Shown piece after piece: positions 33,930-46,980 of a stretch of DNA of 64,000 nucleotides; within the stretch, counting starts at the first letter, position 1, and every line of letters begins with the position of its first letter. The notes under the pieces were generated by a model. It was not told where the DNA came from and made no database searches. It saw nothing but the letters and a program-made list of their open reading frames with translations. Position numbers and translations under genes: made by a program. The DNA is taken from positions 50,898,240 through 50,962,239 of the forward strand of contig NC_054740.1 in NCBI RefSeq assembly GCF_018143015.1. Reading direction: 5' to 3'. This stretch comes from Lytechinus variegatus (taxonomy: Eukaryota > Echinodermata > Echinoidea > Temnopleuroida > Toxopneustidae).

Positions 33930-34615
33930 AGCGATTTTATGTCTCGCCCACGTATGAAAATCACCATAAATATTGTGATTTGCGAGGCGGAGGCACGCAA
34001 CAGAATTGTATTGAAACTTCATTGTGAAATGATTGGGATGGAATAACACTTGTTATAAAAGCCTTGCACGTAAACTTTAATGTTGACCCGAAGATGACCT
34101 TTGACATTACCATGTGACCTCCAACTGCAGCATATCATGCAGGTCGCCTAAGTACATCTGCCATCCAAGTTTTTGTTGAAAAGTAACTTCCGGTTGCAGA
34201 GTCAGGTGTCATAAGAGTCTTGCATGTAAAATTTAACGTTGACCTGAAAATGACCTTTGATCTTACCATGTGACCTCCGATTGCAGCCTAACATGCAGGT
34301 CCCCCAATCCATCTACCATCCAAGTTTAGTTGAAAAGTGACTTAAGGTTGCGGAGTTGGGTGTCAAAAGAGAGTTTTGCATGTAAACTTTAACTTTGACC
34401 TGAAAATGACCTTTGACCGTACCATGTGACCTCCGACTGCAGCATAAGATGCAGGTCCCCTAAGTCCATTTACCATCCAAGTTTGGTTGAAAAGCATCAA
34501 ACGGTTGTAGAGTTATGTGTCATTAGATATGTGACGGACGGACGACAGACGGACGGACGGACGACATTTGGATCCCTAAGTCTTGCCTTCACCTCCGATG
34601 GGCGAGACAAAAATA
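33930..34615. mobile_element. Element with TGTCTCGCCCAC ends and three DR1-bearing units, copy 2
   Basis: The left end GATTTTATGTCTCGCCCACG and right end GGGCGAGACA match copy 1 at 7908. The three internal units carry TGACCTTTGACA (34095), TGACCTTTGATC (34244) and TGACCTTTGACC (34407). Tandem ACGGACGG words lie before the right end, as in copy 1. Confidence 0.8.
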
Positions 34616-34633
34616 ATGTCCAATGTACATTTA

Positions 34634-34933
34634 AATAATAATAATATTACGTTTTTATAGCACGTAATACATCGTAACTAAGCGCTTTATCGGATCCTGG
34701 CATGCCCGCATACATTGTATGCATCATCTCCTCTCCCTGGGGAGCATTCCAACAAGAGTTCCAAGACTCGTATGCTTTTGCATCCTACCGGGTACCCATT
34801 TAACACCTGCGTGGAGAGTTTTGCAAATTGTGGATTGACGCATTGCCAAAGGACCGCTATAGACCATTGGGGGATTCGAACACACGACCATCTGATTACA
34901 AGGCGAGAGTCAGAACCGCTACACAACGACGTT
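34634..34933 (-). mobile_element. tRNA-derived SINE of a second family
   Basis: On the minus strand the head reads GTGTAGCGGTTCTGACTCTC, with an A-box-like TAGCGGTTCTG (34911-34921) and B box GTTCGAATCC (34872-34881). The body contains ACCCGGTAGGATGC and the end TAGTTACGATGTATTACGTG runs into an ATT-rich tail at 34634. The head differs from the plus-strand SINEs, so this is a separate family. Confidence 0.8.
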
Positions 34934-34939
34934 TCCACA

Positions 34940-37900
34940 ATATTTCTTTCTCGTTCTGCAATGAAGGAAATCCATCATAACTTGCAATGTATTCCATACA
35001 TGTCTCTGACAAGTACACACTCGCAACAAGAACTGTTCATTTGATGAGATTCAGAAAATCTCTTCTTACAAATTTCTAAATGTTTCAGTCTGCCGCAACA
35101 ATTCATCATCCATGTCATCGAGATACATTTTACTTTGAAAAGAAAATCACCAAATATTCATTCGTACTGAGGGCAAATCCATATCCATTCGTCAACATCT
35201 ATCTTTTCAAATTCAAAATTCATTTATTTCCACATCTATAAACACGAGGTATACAGTGCATTGAGAATCATATAAAAATATAATCCAAGATAGCGGCGTT
35301 TTAATAAAGAGATAGATGGACTCTCCTCTTGTACACATGCAGTCTCTGCATATTATATCAATCTCCCTCTCCGAATTTTTTTTTCAAAAGTGACATCTTG
35401 AATGAAAACAAGTATGTCTATGACATTCGAATCTGAAAGTCAATGCACTAACTTGTAAATAGAAATGAATAACACATTGGCATTAATCTCGTAAAAGAAA
35501 GGTGAGGTAAACTTCACAATATCTTTATAAAATATTGTACATCAGGACTGTAAAATGTGTTGTTTAATTTTCGAAATCATATAAAACATAAAATGACTTA
35601 CACAATATCTTACAGAACAACAATAAAAAATAATATGATGCGGTTGGATAGCCCATATCAGAGCTAATTAGCATAATAACTATGTTCTAATTCCATGGGG
35701 TCCAATATTATGCTGCATAATTCTGTAAAATCTGAATGAGATTTGACAATCTATCATCGTTACATACAATAGAATCATAGATAATGAAATATGAAACTAA
35801 ACAAATAGAAAATAATCAAACAAGCATACCCGGCAAGCATAATGCTGTGTTATCAAGTGTTTTCAACGATAAGGCAATGTTAGGGACGCCCCATAGATGC
35901 ACTACAGGGGGTAGGGGTCATCGCCCCTATTCTCAGTGAAAAGGGGAAAGAAATGGACAAGAAAAAAGGATGGCAATTGGAATCAAAGAACAAATGGTAT
36001 CAAAGTAGAGGTGTGAGTCATCTAACTTTAAGTGATCCATATTATTAGTATTCAATTTACATGATCGAGTTATTTTTTTAAACAATTATGTTTCTTTGAT
36101 CATTTTTTTTAATTCGAATTAATATGTTGTGAGTGTGCATTTTAACTTTAATGTGTAGGCCGACACCATTCATTTCTTTAGTTTACGTATAATTAAGTGG
36201 TGACACACTGCTTTCTGTTGGAAAAACATAATGCAAGATAGAGATAGGGTGTTCATATGTGAAGTTGGCATAATACATATATATCAAATGAAATGATATA
36301 GAATAATCATTGCAAATATCCTCATTACTTAGCTCAATCATTTCTATGCATTCCGTTTTCATTAAATATACACGAATTCGGTGGTATTGTTTATTCAGCA
36401 AAGCAATTGGTATGCTTGGGAATGGGGAATGAACTCATTTCACTTTGAGAATGATTTTAGCCTCCCGTAAAAGCCGCGAGTGGGAAATAATGACGACAAA
36501 AGCACTCGAAAATGTCAACCATTGGAAAGGTTAATATACTACAATTAACAGTGTCGATTCTGCTGATAAAGCGTATGGAAAGACCACTGCAATAATAATA
36601 TCCGTTATTTTTCCAAACAATATATTATCAAACTTTCGTTCAAAATATCAACACGATTTGTAGACATGCATGGAATGGAAAGTGTATATGAAGTCATTCC
36701 TATTATTTTGCGGATGTAAGGAAAAATAAATTTAAACAAGATTGATAAATTTACCTAGCAGAACACGGCGACATTCACAAAAGACATTGGTGTCAAGACA
36801 AGAAGCACGCACAAAAGAGTGATATTTTATTGAAGAAAGTCACGCCCGGCTGCAGCAGAAGTTTGACGTAAATTGTGACGTTTTCGTCCTGCCTATACCA
36901 TGAAAACTACCATTAAAGGATTAAGCTGTTATTAAACGATGATAGAACAATATACACGAGGGTCTACAGAAATTAATGCGATAGTATCCAAATGTATTAA
37001 TGATTTTGGCTGTTCTCAGATTGTAGTTCTATTTTAGAACATGATGTCTGCTAAAATGCATGCCCCCCCCCCAGAAAATACATAGACTACGTCATTTCAG
37101 AATAATGACAATCTAATATCAAATTTTTGTTTGAGATTCATGTTTTGATTTTCCTTTATTTTGGTCCAAAGATTTTGCAGTATGTTATTGTTTCTAATTC
37201 GACATCCAGCAAAATCTATCATAGACTTTTAAATCATTATATCACAATGAATAAAAGAAAACATTTTTTACTAGCTTAATGTTGGCATTCCATTGAACCT
37301 ACGAAACAGTATGGTAAAAACAACAACACTTGTTACCCAAAAATATCGTGCCCAATATTGTTGGTAAAATTATATTACCATCTGTTTGTGTTTGTCTCGA
37401 TAAAAAAATCTGAAAGTTGTTTTTTGTCATTGTATTATCGTTTGACTAAGTTGATCAAAAATTGGTCACAAATTCTGATCCACGCTTGTTTTTTCAGTTT
37501 ATACGAAATGTTTCGCAAAATACCGACGTTAGGAAAAAAATGAGGGGGGGTTGTGTACGAAAATATTGCACAACTAACCAATGCTATTAAGTTATCATCA
37601 AGACTAACGGACGATATTCAGGATTGACATTAAGCCCCCCCCCGGAAAAACTCGTTAATGAATGAATGAATTATTTAATTAAATCAACGAATGAATGAAT
37701 CAAACAATCGATAAATCAATCATAAAATCAATCAAACATTCATTCAATCATCCAATTTAAACAAAAATAAATGAAATAATCTAAAAAAAAAATAAATAAA
37801 AAAATATAAGACGACAAGAACGCACTTGTAGAAATATAAATTTTGGTTGGTTCTTTTTAGGACCAACACATACCCTAAAATGAAAACACCACACTATCTT

Positions 37901-38390
37901 ATCCTTAGTAAATGACACCGGTTACACTGGCTAAAATTGGTTAGATAAAAGACCTTCATATTCATGGATTGTAATTTGTTGGGAATAAGATAATTTTATT
38001 TGCATGATGCTTCATGAAATACGACTTTCATCGTTTACATTTAAAATAGCTGTGCCATCAGTGAAGTGAAAATTTAATTCTGGATGCAAATCATTATATC
38101 TTTGGGCATTAGGTTGACCCAATATCATTTTATTGTTGTCATCGACGATATTCTACTCCGACAATATAATGAACCCTATCTTGAAGCGATAACATTTTCG
38201 AGCGTACTTTTGCATACTAGTCATTAAATGATAGAAATTAAATTACTTTTCAATATCGGCTCTAATTGAAGGATTTTCGCCATTGATCAAATTAATTTTA
38301 CTGGATATATCGTTATATCGCTGGTGATCGCTCGGAGTATTATGTCCATTTGACAGACATCTAGCAAATTCATGTTTTAATCAATCGCTA
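34940..38390. other. Non-genic stretch
   Basis: AT-rich; one purine-rich patch near 35930, an AATGA/AATC-type simple repeat at 37640-37810 and short C runs. No gene or bounded element seen. Confidence 0.6.
37640..37810. repeat. AAT/AATG/AATC-rich simple repeat
   Basis: Repeated AATGAATGAATT, AATCAATCAAAC and AAATAAATAAAA words with few interruptions. Confidence 0.7.
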
Positions 38391-38393
38391 TCA

Positions 38394-38665
38394 CCCCCCC
38401 CCCCCCCCCCCTCCCTCACCGCCTCCACCTCTGTCTATCTCTCCCTCCCCTCCCTCTTTCTCTCACTATTTTTATCGCTTCTTTTATTTCTCCTTCTCTC
38501 CTTCTTTTTCTTATTACAGTATTATCTGTTTAAAAAATGTCTCCTATTCAGCTCTCCCTCTCTCTCTCTCACACACACACGCAAACACAACAACACACTC
38601 CTACTTTCATTTAATAATTTCTCTTTTTCTCTCTCCCTCTCTCTGTTAATACTTTCATGAACATC
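38394..38665. repeat. Poly-C run followed by CT-rich microsatellite
   Basis: An 18-base C run (38394-38411), then CT-rich sequence with (CT)n and a short (CA)n block. Confidence 0.85.
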
Positions 38666-38849
38666 CTCATAATTGAATTCATTATGGCCACTATGCTACG
38701 GCGCCTTGAAGAGATGCGGAACCCATTTTAGCCATTTAATTATAAAACCATAATCATGAAAATGCTTAAAGTGCACCTGAGCAAAAGAGCGCCATTTCGA
38801 TTTCCCGTTGACTTTTCGCCGCAGGTTGCATTTATTTGGAACTTTAAAT

Positions 38850-39012
38850 TGAATTGAATTGAATTGAATTTATTTTCATACTTCACACGATAACAAAATA
38901 ATAACATAATACAAGAAATACATTTGGTTACATAGAAAAATACAAAGATAATGGCAGTAAATAAAGTGAAATATGAAGGAACCTGCATGAAAAGCAGAGC
39001 TTGTAGTGTCTG
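38850..39012 (-). repeat. Probable LINE 3' tail with TTGAA repeats
   Basis: Four tandem TTGAA units (38850-38872) border a segment which on the minus strand ends GAAGTATGAAAATAAATTCAA. Short tandem tails of this kind are common at the 3' end of CR1/L2/RTE-type LINEs and linked SINEs. No reverse transcriptase coding is present. Confidence 0.35.
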
Positions 39013-39660
39013 CAGGTTTAATTATGAAGTTCGTAAGGAGATCGGACACTAAAGAATAATTAGTCTACAAAGGAAAAGCCAAACATTAGCAATAATATAA
39101 ATATCTCGCACATGGAATAATACGATCGCAGAAAAAGAAATAAAAGAAATTAATAGGAAGGTGAAGACTATAGTGTGTGCACAAATAGTCAGAAATGACA
39201 CACTGTATTAATATTATCATCATTATATAAGAAATGCATAAATCGCGGTTTAGATATTAAACGGCCCTCTGACAGCAGTGGCGTATATAGAGCCAAAAAA
39301 TGAGGGGGCAGAACATGGCGTATGTGGGAACATTAACGAAATGTCATGACCGAGCAAAAAAGGCTCTTTTTAAATGGAAATCTAGTTTTGTGATAGATTT
39401 TGAATACTAGTATAATATTCAACAAATTATATATATTTCACCCTGCCCCTCCCTTTTAAATACCTTTCTCCTATCTCTATTTTTCTCGGTCTTAGAACGG
39501 AGGGGGGGGGCGATAGAACCAGCTCCCTACCCACACTGTTCGCTTGTCATACATTGTGATATTGTTCTTAACTATTGTACCATCCCCCTTCTATACTGCT
39601 CTTCTCTAAGATGTCATGTACAAAGATTGTACTATATATCAGTGTAGAGATGGCAGAAGA

Positions 39661-39807
39661 TTGATGATGATGATGATGGTGATGATGGTGGTGGTGATGA
39701 TGAGGATGATGATGATGATGGTGATGATGGTGGTGGTGATGATGAGGATGATGATGATGGTGGTGATGATGATGGTGGTGGTGATGACGATGGTGATGAT
39801 GACGATG

Positions 39808-39868
<61 letters not shown>

Positions 39869-39930
39869 CAATTATGACGGTTGTGGTGATGGTGATCATG
39901 ATGGTGATGATGGTTAGGATGATAGTGTTG
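39661..39930. repeat. (GAT)n-type triplet microsatellite
   Basis: About 270 bp of GAT/GGT triplets on the plus strand. It opens all six frames as poly-His, poly-Ser, poly-Met or poly-Ile, which are not proteins. Confidence 0.97.
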
Positions 39931-39934
39931 ATAA

Positions 39935-41235
39935 CAGAGACAAGCAACAACAATAATAAACACCTTGATGAAAATTCATGATTTGCAGGGATATGTGACA
40001 TGCATGTTGTTTCTGTCAAAATGGCAGATGAAAAAGAGAATTTGCAATTACGGGCCTGAAGTCTATTGAGCTTTGAAACCAAATAGTCGTATAAGCTCCA
40101 AAGATTTATAAGAGATATAAAAGGTAATCAAGTCACGCACAGCACACTATGAGTCACTTTTACTTGACCTTTTTGTAAGGTAACTGGTAAATACCGCTTC
40201 TTGAAATTCTAAGAAGGTCCCTGCAGGTATAATGTAATATAATTTGAAGAAATAAAGTATATTGCGTCATATTCCGAAATGCATTGGCATACTGAATAGA
40301 GATAATAATGATTCACAGTTTGAGAAGGGCCTAGCAAGGGGTATTCAGATGCCATTTGAGAGATCATCGCGATTGAGCATAAATACATGAATAGATAGCT
40401 TGATCAATGAAAATTATCAAATGCACCACTCTATTTTTTAGTGTTCAGAATCCTGAATCTACCACTGCCGCACATGTTTCAAGCTCATTTAATCTTAAAA
40501 CAGTTAGAACAAAGCAAATTATTAGAAAAAAATGAAAAAGAAATATACCATGAAAAGAATAAATTATTTTGTATGTTGAGCAGAACAGAAGGAAGTATAC
40601 TGAAAATTGTTTTCTTTTTCTTTCTCACTCTCTTTTTTAAAATGCCTCATTCTAAAAACAATGCTGAGGAAATGATGATAAAGATGTTATAACGTGATCG
40701 TGACTGTCATCAATTATTAATCATGGGGATCGATGTGAGAGGGGGCGGGGATACTCCAACATGAAAAAAAAACCCGGATTATTATTCTTTGAAAGAAAAT
40801 TTGTTAGTTCTAATCCCCCAATTGTTTTCATCGACATTTCTTTAAGTTACAATAAATATATATTTGAAGGCTCGGGATACCATAGCGCTACATGGCTGTT
40901 CTTATGTTCACATAAAAAGGCAAACAACATCAGTGAGCACAGGCAAACCTTGGCTCTCTGACATGACTTTATTATCAATCAATTTTCTGGGAAAGCGCAA
41001 TGGAATGCACATTCACGCATCGTCATGTCGGTTACTACGAGCAACGATTTAGAAGATGATCATTTCAGAATTTTGGGGCAATGACTGTTTAGAGAGGATG
41101 AATATGAGTGGATCAAAGGGGAAGTTTACCCTGACACAAAGTTTGTTGTAAAAATAGCAGAAAAGTAGTGAAAAATTTTGCCGAAGATTTGAAAAATCTG
41201 TCAAAGAATAACAAATAAGAGGAGCAGGCGTGGTG
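39935..41235. other. Non-genic stretch
   Basis: AT-rich sequence. I see no gene and no element I can bound. Confidence 0.6.
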
Positions 41236-41239
41236 TATA

Positions 41240-41445
41240 TATATATATGCTGCAGGCAATCAATACGAACATATTTTTCTTAAATTTTGATAATTTGATT
41301 TGTGACGTCATGTGCGAGCATCTTTTCTTCTTATTATTTATTATTATAATAATAAGAAGAAAAGATGCTCGCATATGACGTCACAAATCAAATTATCAAA
41401 ATTTAAAAAAATATGTTCGTATTGCTTGCCTGCAGCATATATATT
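41240..41445. mobile_element. Near-perfect foldback (about 100-bp arms) carrying CRE sites
   Basis: The left arm runs from GCTGCAGGCAATCAATACG to CTTTTCTTCTTATTATT; the right arm is its inverse with only a few mismatches. The loop is about ten bases of TAT triplets. Each arm holds TGACGTCA (41303-41310 and 41376-41383) followed or preceded by ATTTGTG. No coding capacity. Related partial copies are at 22301, 41590 and 44286. Confidence 0.9.
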
Positions 41446-41702
41446 TCTACATAATATGGTAAAAAAATCAACGAAATGTCATTTTATATTTTCTATTTCA
41501 CACCCGTTCCTAAAAAAAAAATCATTACGAACTATTTAAAAAAAATGAAATATATGCACTTTATATTGCATAACATATGGGGCAGCTGCTCGTTTATGAC
41601 GTCACAAATCCAAAACTGAAACTTCTAATAACTTTCCTCAACCCTTTACCAATATTTGTTATTATTTTTTTCTGCTATATTTACACCTTTAAGAGAAGGG
41701 GG

Positions 41703-41765
41703 AGTGGAAGAGGAAGAGAGAGAGAGAGAGAGGGAAAGAGCAGATAAAGAGAGAAAGAGACAGAA
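41703..41765. repeat. GA-rich simple repeat
   Basis: Contains an uninterrupted GAGAGAGAGAGAGAGAG run within a purine-rich stretch. Confidence 0.9.
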
Positions 41766-44219
41766 ATCAAATGAGGATAAGATAGGTTACAAGAGCCGGG
41801 GTGCTTCAGCCCACCCACTTTTTCAATAAACGGGTACTAAGTCGTAAAAAATGAGCATCGGCGTGTCTTTTTAGCATGGTCAGCCCCCTCCCACACACTT
41901 TGAAAAACGAGCTCTGTGGTATAGAGGGAGAGAGAGGGGGAGGGAGAAGGGGTGAATGTGGGAATGGAAAAGAAAGCAATGTAATAGGGGGACGTGATGC
42001 CGAAGTGCATAAATAGGATGGAGAAAGAAAGAAAGGCAGAAAATTTGAAGGATGAATAAATAGAGAGGAGAGGAAACGGGGAAATAGTGGACGATTAAAA
42101 AACGTAGAATACGAAATAGATTGCTTGTGAGGATGCCATGCCGTAAACAACATTGAACAGAACCAGGATAACAACCATGCCGCGCACTGTATAGGAAAAA
42201 AAGAAAAATCAATACTGGCGTGTTCAGGAGCACTTTGCGAAGTGGGTTTCCCAATGCAGGAACATAATATAACTGACTTAAAGTTTGCTTTTGGTATTCT
42301 CTTTCTTGACTGAGAAGACAAAAAACATGCAGAAATTTAGGCCTACAGTTGTACTGGCGACTAGCTATAAACAATAACTTTTCGAAGTATTACATGTTTT
42401 TAGAACGGTTACGAGAGCCTTTCCTTGTAAATTTAGCATTTGCGGGAGAGGGGGGAGGGGGCGGTGGTAGCAAAATCATGCCTTGAACCTTGAAGAAGTA
42501 CCCTCCCAAAAAGTATACACGCTGTCCTGGAGAGGGTTGTGCTGTGTCAGGTGCTGCCAGTGCTTCAGGTGATGTGATGATCCTGTGGTGGTATTCTTGG
42601 TGCACTATATACAGTGTACTAGCCCCAAGCACACTGCCCCAAGCTCCCTCCCCATGTGACGCCCCCCTGTATTGTGATTTCAAACCTCACATCACACCCT
42701 GGCGCCCCCCCCCCCATCTTTTTCCTCCGGAAGCAGAATCCGTTTTTGGGAGGGGGGCTGAGTGATAGATTGCCAATCCCCAGTAATCATTAAACTAATT
42801 ATCACCTTCGACCTATATGCAGCTTGGTAATATACATCATGTCCCAAATTGTGCGTATTGAGAGTGTGTTGGAGAAATGCAATGAATGACGTTACGTAAT
42901 CGAGTGATGAAATTATAGTTTCATAAATATAGGTCCATCTCTTATGCATGATACACGTTACAGTCGCACAAAATGAATCCGTCTCAAAACTGTCACTCGC
43001 TATTTTATGGTTGGCTTGAGGTCTATCTGGCAGATGTGACTGTTTCATGCTGTGTGTGAGGGTGTGTGTTTGTTTGTGTGTGTGTGGTTTGAATAGGATG
43101 ATGCGTTCAAAAAACTCTGCAAGCGAACAAAGTGAGCAAGCCAAAAATCAACAATTTACAATTAATTGAGTGTTATATAGAGTTGGTGTGTAGAATACTC
43201 GAATGCGTTGTCAATCAAGAAAATTCAACCCAATGCTTGTGGCAATCTAATACGATGATTGATGATGAGGGGTAAGATTTAACCAAAAAAAAGTTTTTTA
43301 TGGGGGTGGGGGTACACGCACTAGACGTCAGTGTTGTGATAAAGCCAGGCCTATAATAAAGGCATGGCAGACGACATATCCGCATAAGAATCATATAAAG
43401 ATACAAAGGGAATATTGGCTTAATCATAATGACCATCATCATCAATTCAAAATAGAATGATCATGCTTTATTACTTTTACACATTTGGTTTTGCAATTTG
43501 TCATTTGCATGATTGCTTTCGTATTTCCAATCCATGCCATTGCTTAACTCTTTAAGATAATGAACGTTGTCTAAAATTATTTCCACCGCTTATTCGATTT
43601 TATGATCGAAGAAAAATATGTTGAATTACAGAAATTGAGCATCATTTTAATGAGAAATAATTTATAAAACTAAATTGATTTATATAATTCTATCATTCTC
43701 TTTACGATTATGATGAAATGGAATGTTTATTTATAGAAACGCGAATTATTTTAACAAATAAAACAATGACACAAACAAGACTAAAAATAAGCTTATAACC
43801 ATGCATGACTCGAGGTTTTCTTTGAAAATCATTTAAACAAAATAGTGGTTGTTTTTGCACTGCCGTGATTTTAAATGTCACACAATCTACCACTGCTTTT
43901 ATCGAGAGGTACAGGGAACGAATTTCATTTTATTTTAATGAGATTTTGTCCCTCGGTAGTAAACATTCTACCTGTCCTGTATATACAAATCAGCCACAAG
44001 CCGAATAGATCTCTTTGAAAGCACCCGAAGACATGCTCTAGTAGAATTATTGTCCGAGAACATGGAGAAGATCTTCCGGACAATCTTACTCCCATTTTAG
44101 AGGGTTGGGAAAGTGACAGTGCACACTTTTGCAAACAGCCATTCAAATCGTGTATTTCTATTAATATATGAGTTGTATCAGGGCATGATAGATGAGCCTG
44201 GCCCGAAAATTGACAATTG

Positions 44220-44282
<63 letters not shown>

Positions 44283-45380
44283 TAATGCTGCGAGCAAGCA
44301 ATAAGAATAAGCAATAAGAACATATTTGATAATTGTTTTACTTTTTTAATACAAATATCTAATTTGTGATCTTAATTTTCTTTTTTTTCTGTCTTCTGTT
44401 GTTCTTGGCCCCGAAACTTATATAAAAAAAAGCCTCCCATCCCCCGTTCCAGCATCTGTACACCACTAAGAACGTTATTTCATTTCTTCCCCCTTCAATA
44501 TTTTCGGGGGGGGGGCGGCACTGAGTCCCCTAACACTTAAATAACAGCAAACCACAGTCCCGGTCCACTTGTAATCCCACCACCATCCTTATCCTTCCGC
44601 TGCGCACCTCACTCATTTAAAATGCATCCATTGTTTATACATGAAAGTCCAAATAGATGCCGCGGTTTATACCTGTTCACGGTTTACGTATGTGGGGGAA
44701 CAACTATCCTCTCCTGCAAAATAGAAAGAAAACAAGAACAGAAAATATCCAGACGACGGGACAAGCCGACAGCATTTTGCTTTCCAATCAATCTCCCTTG
44801 ATGGTTGAGCAATATAATGAATGCCCCACTGTTTCCTTTGCTTGTTTGATTTTGCAATGCTCACATACAGCAGTATGTAATAATAATTTTTTTTTAAATA
44901 GTCAGATAATCACTTACAATTTGAAATCTAGCACAATGAAAATCTCATTTCCGAGTCTCTGTGAACGTTCTTACATAAACATTTATTCGACAATTCTATT
45001 CGTAAAAAGGGAATATTGGATATCAAAGTTGGCATTGTTTTGGGAATATTGTTTACGGTTCATATTCATTGTACCGATTTGAAAATTAATATAACTGCAC
45101 ACAATAGTGGCGTAAAGAAACGAACTTCTTGAGGGGCCGGCCAAACATGACTTTGTATATGAGGCAAATGCTACGAACGAGAAAAGCGAGCGAACACAAA
45201 CATGGTGACCTCTTCAGTACAAAATGCACCCTAATTTTGTGACAGAATTTAACGTAGTATTTAAAAATATATACCACATTTCACCCAAATTTTTTTCCTT
45301 CTTTGGGGGGTAATGAGAATGTTGGGGTCCATTTGAGCCTTCATCTCCCCATCTGCCGTGGTACACGGTGTCTAAACCAT
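41766..45380. other. Non-genic stretch
   Basis: Purine-rich near 41920-42090, C/G runs near 42450 and 42700, a GT patch near 43060 and an AT/CA microsatellite at 44219. The frames here translate to low-complexity peptides. No supported gene. Confidence 0.55.
44219..44282. repeat. (TA)n(CA)n microsatellite
   Basis: About 50 bp of alternating TA, broken once by TG, then (CA)n. Confidence 0.95.
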
Positions 45381-45383
45381 TGG

Positions 45384-45964
45384 TTAAAGGGATGGTCCGG
45401 GCTGAAAGGATTTATAGCTTAATAAATAGAGTAGAATTCACAAAGCAAAATGCCGAAAATTTCATCAGAATCGGATAACAAATAACAAAGTTATTGAATT
45501 TTAAAGATTAGCAATATTTTGTGAAAACAGTCGTCATGAATATTCATAAGGTGGGCTGATGATGTCACATCCCCACTTGTTCTTTTATATTTTATCATAT
45601 GAAATTAGGTTTATTCCAATTTTTTCATCCAAGAACTAGAAAAATTGGATTGACAACAAACTTAGTGCATTAGATATTTATTGCTGCAACTTATTTCATT
45701 ATAAGGGAGACATATTATTCACACAAGTATGAAATAATGAAAAATATATTATTTTATGTAATAACATAAGAAAACGGAAAGTGGAGATATGACATCATCA
45801 GCCCACCTAATGAATATTCATTACGACTGTTTTCACAAAATATTGCTAAAATTTAAACTGCAATAACTTTATTATGTGTTATCCGATTATGAGGACATTT
45901 TGCTCAGTGAATTCTACTCTATGTATTAAGATATAAATATTTTCAGCCCGGACCATCCCTTTAA
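45384..45964. mobile_element. TTAA-flanked foldback MITE, family B, full copy
   Basis: The ends TTAAAGGGATGGTCCGGGCT and AGCCCGGACCATCCCTTTAA are perfect inverses over 20 bp, and homology continues about 180 bp inwards with mismatches (for example TCGGATAACAAATAACAAAG against TTATTATGTGTTATCCGATT). No coding capacity. The internal block GAAAATTTCATCAGAATCGG closely matches one in family A. Confidence 0.92.
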
Positions 45965-46825
45965 CATATAGATTTCATAACGTGTTTTTAATTTCTCCAT
46001 CTTTGTTCAATAATGCACAAAGTTTATATTCGGAGAAGTTTTTGATAAGAAATGTAACAGTTGAGGGGGGGGGGTAATAATGACCAACGTATATGTTGCT
46101 AAATCAGACAAATTCTTCTTTTCTGTTACATTATTAATGCTGTAAGTCTGCAACACTCTATGTATTACATAGAGTGTCATCGGCATACACGCTTCTGTTT
46201 TCATTCACATCTGTGCCCCATATTGTTATCTGAAATTTCCGTAAATACTCATATTCATGCATAATCATATTGAACAGAAATGGAGATAATGTATAGTCCT
46301 GACGTACTCAATATAAAAAATATAAAAAGGAGAATATGGCATTGGTATTGATCGTAATATTTTCTGTCAATTTAATATTATAGGAAACACTGGCTTTCTT
46401 TGACATTGAATGAGGTTTGATAGCTTTAATTAACCCTTTAATATTTTGGAAACTATTGTTGATTATTATAGACGTAAAAGAGAAAGAACGATCAAAATGA
46501 CAATGCTGATTTGAGAGCAACAAAAATGTTTCTAACTATGATAAAGCATTTTAGGGCCCTCTTCTTTTCAAATGTTCATCGAAATTAAAGAAACCTCAAC
46601 CTAATATACATAACACCCTCACTCGCCAAAGGATGTTGTCCCATTTTTGGGTAAATGAACTTTCTTTGATGCTGCATCGTTCGTTCGGAATCCTTCACAA
46701 GTGGCCGGTATTTCAGTTTAAAAGGAAGGTGAATCCGATCCACTTTCTCATCAACCCATATATACCATAAATTCAATAGAAATAATATTCTTTAGATGTT
46801 ATTGTATGAGGGTACATAAAGAGAG

Positions 46826-46980
46826 CAGGGGTGAATCCAGGATTTTCCAAAAAGGGTTCAGTTTTTTGTTCAGACATCAATCTGACAGTAAAGAGGGGAA
46901 AAAGACAGAAAACTGTCTTCACTCTCAAGGGGGGGGGGTGGGTAAGGGCCCGATGTGCCCCTACCTGGATCCGCCAATTA
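46826..46980. repeat. hAT-like remnant with G run
   Basis: CAGGGGTGAATCCAGG at the left and CCTGGATCCGCCAATT at the right are roughly inverse, with a G run before the right end. No clean target duplication. Frames across it are repeat-derived. Confidence 0.45.

Noticed and set aside
39568..40082. Long frames on both strands coding poly-His, poly-Ser, poly-Met and poly-Ile
   Set aside because: All come from the (GAT)n microsatellite, which has no stops in most frames.
41806..42374. 171- and 164-codon minus-strand frames
   Set aside because: Overlapping frames over a purine-rich tract; Phe/Ser/Pro/Leu-rich with no domain-like pattern or splice support.
42390..42765. Overlapping 97- and 91-codon frames on both strands
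   Set aside because: C/G runs keep frames open; Pro-rich translation and no consistent strand.
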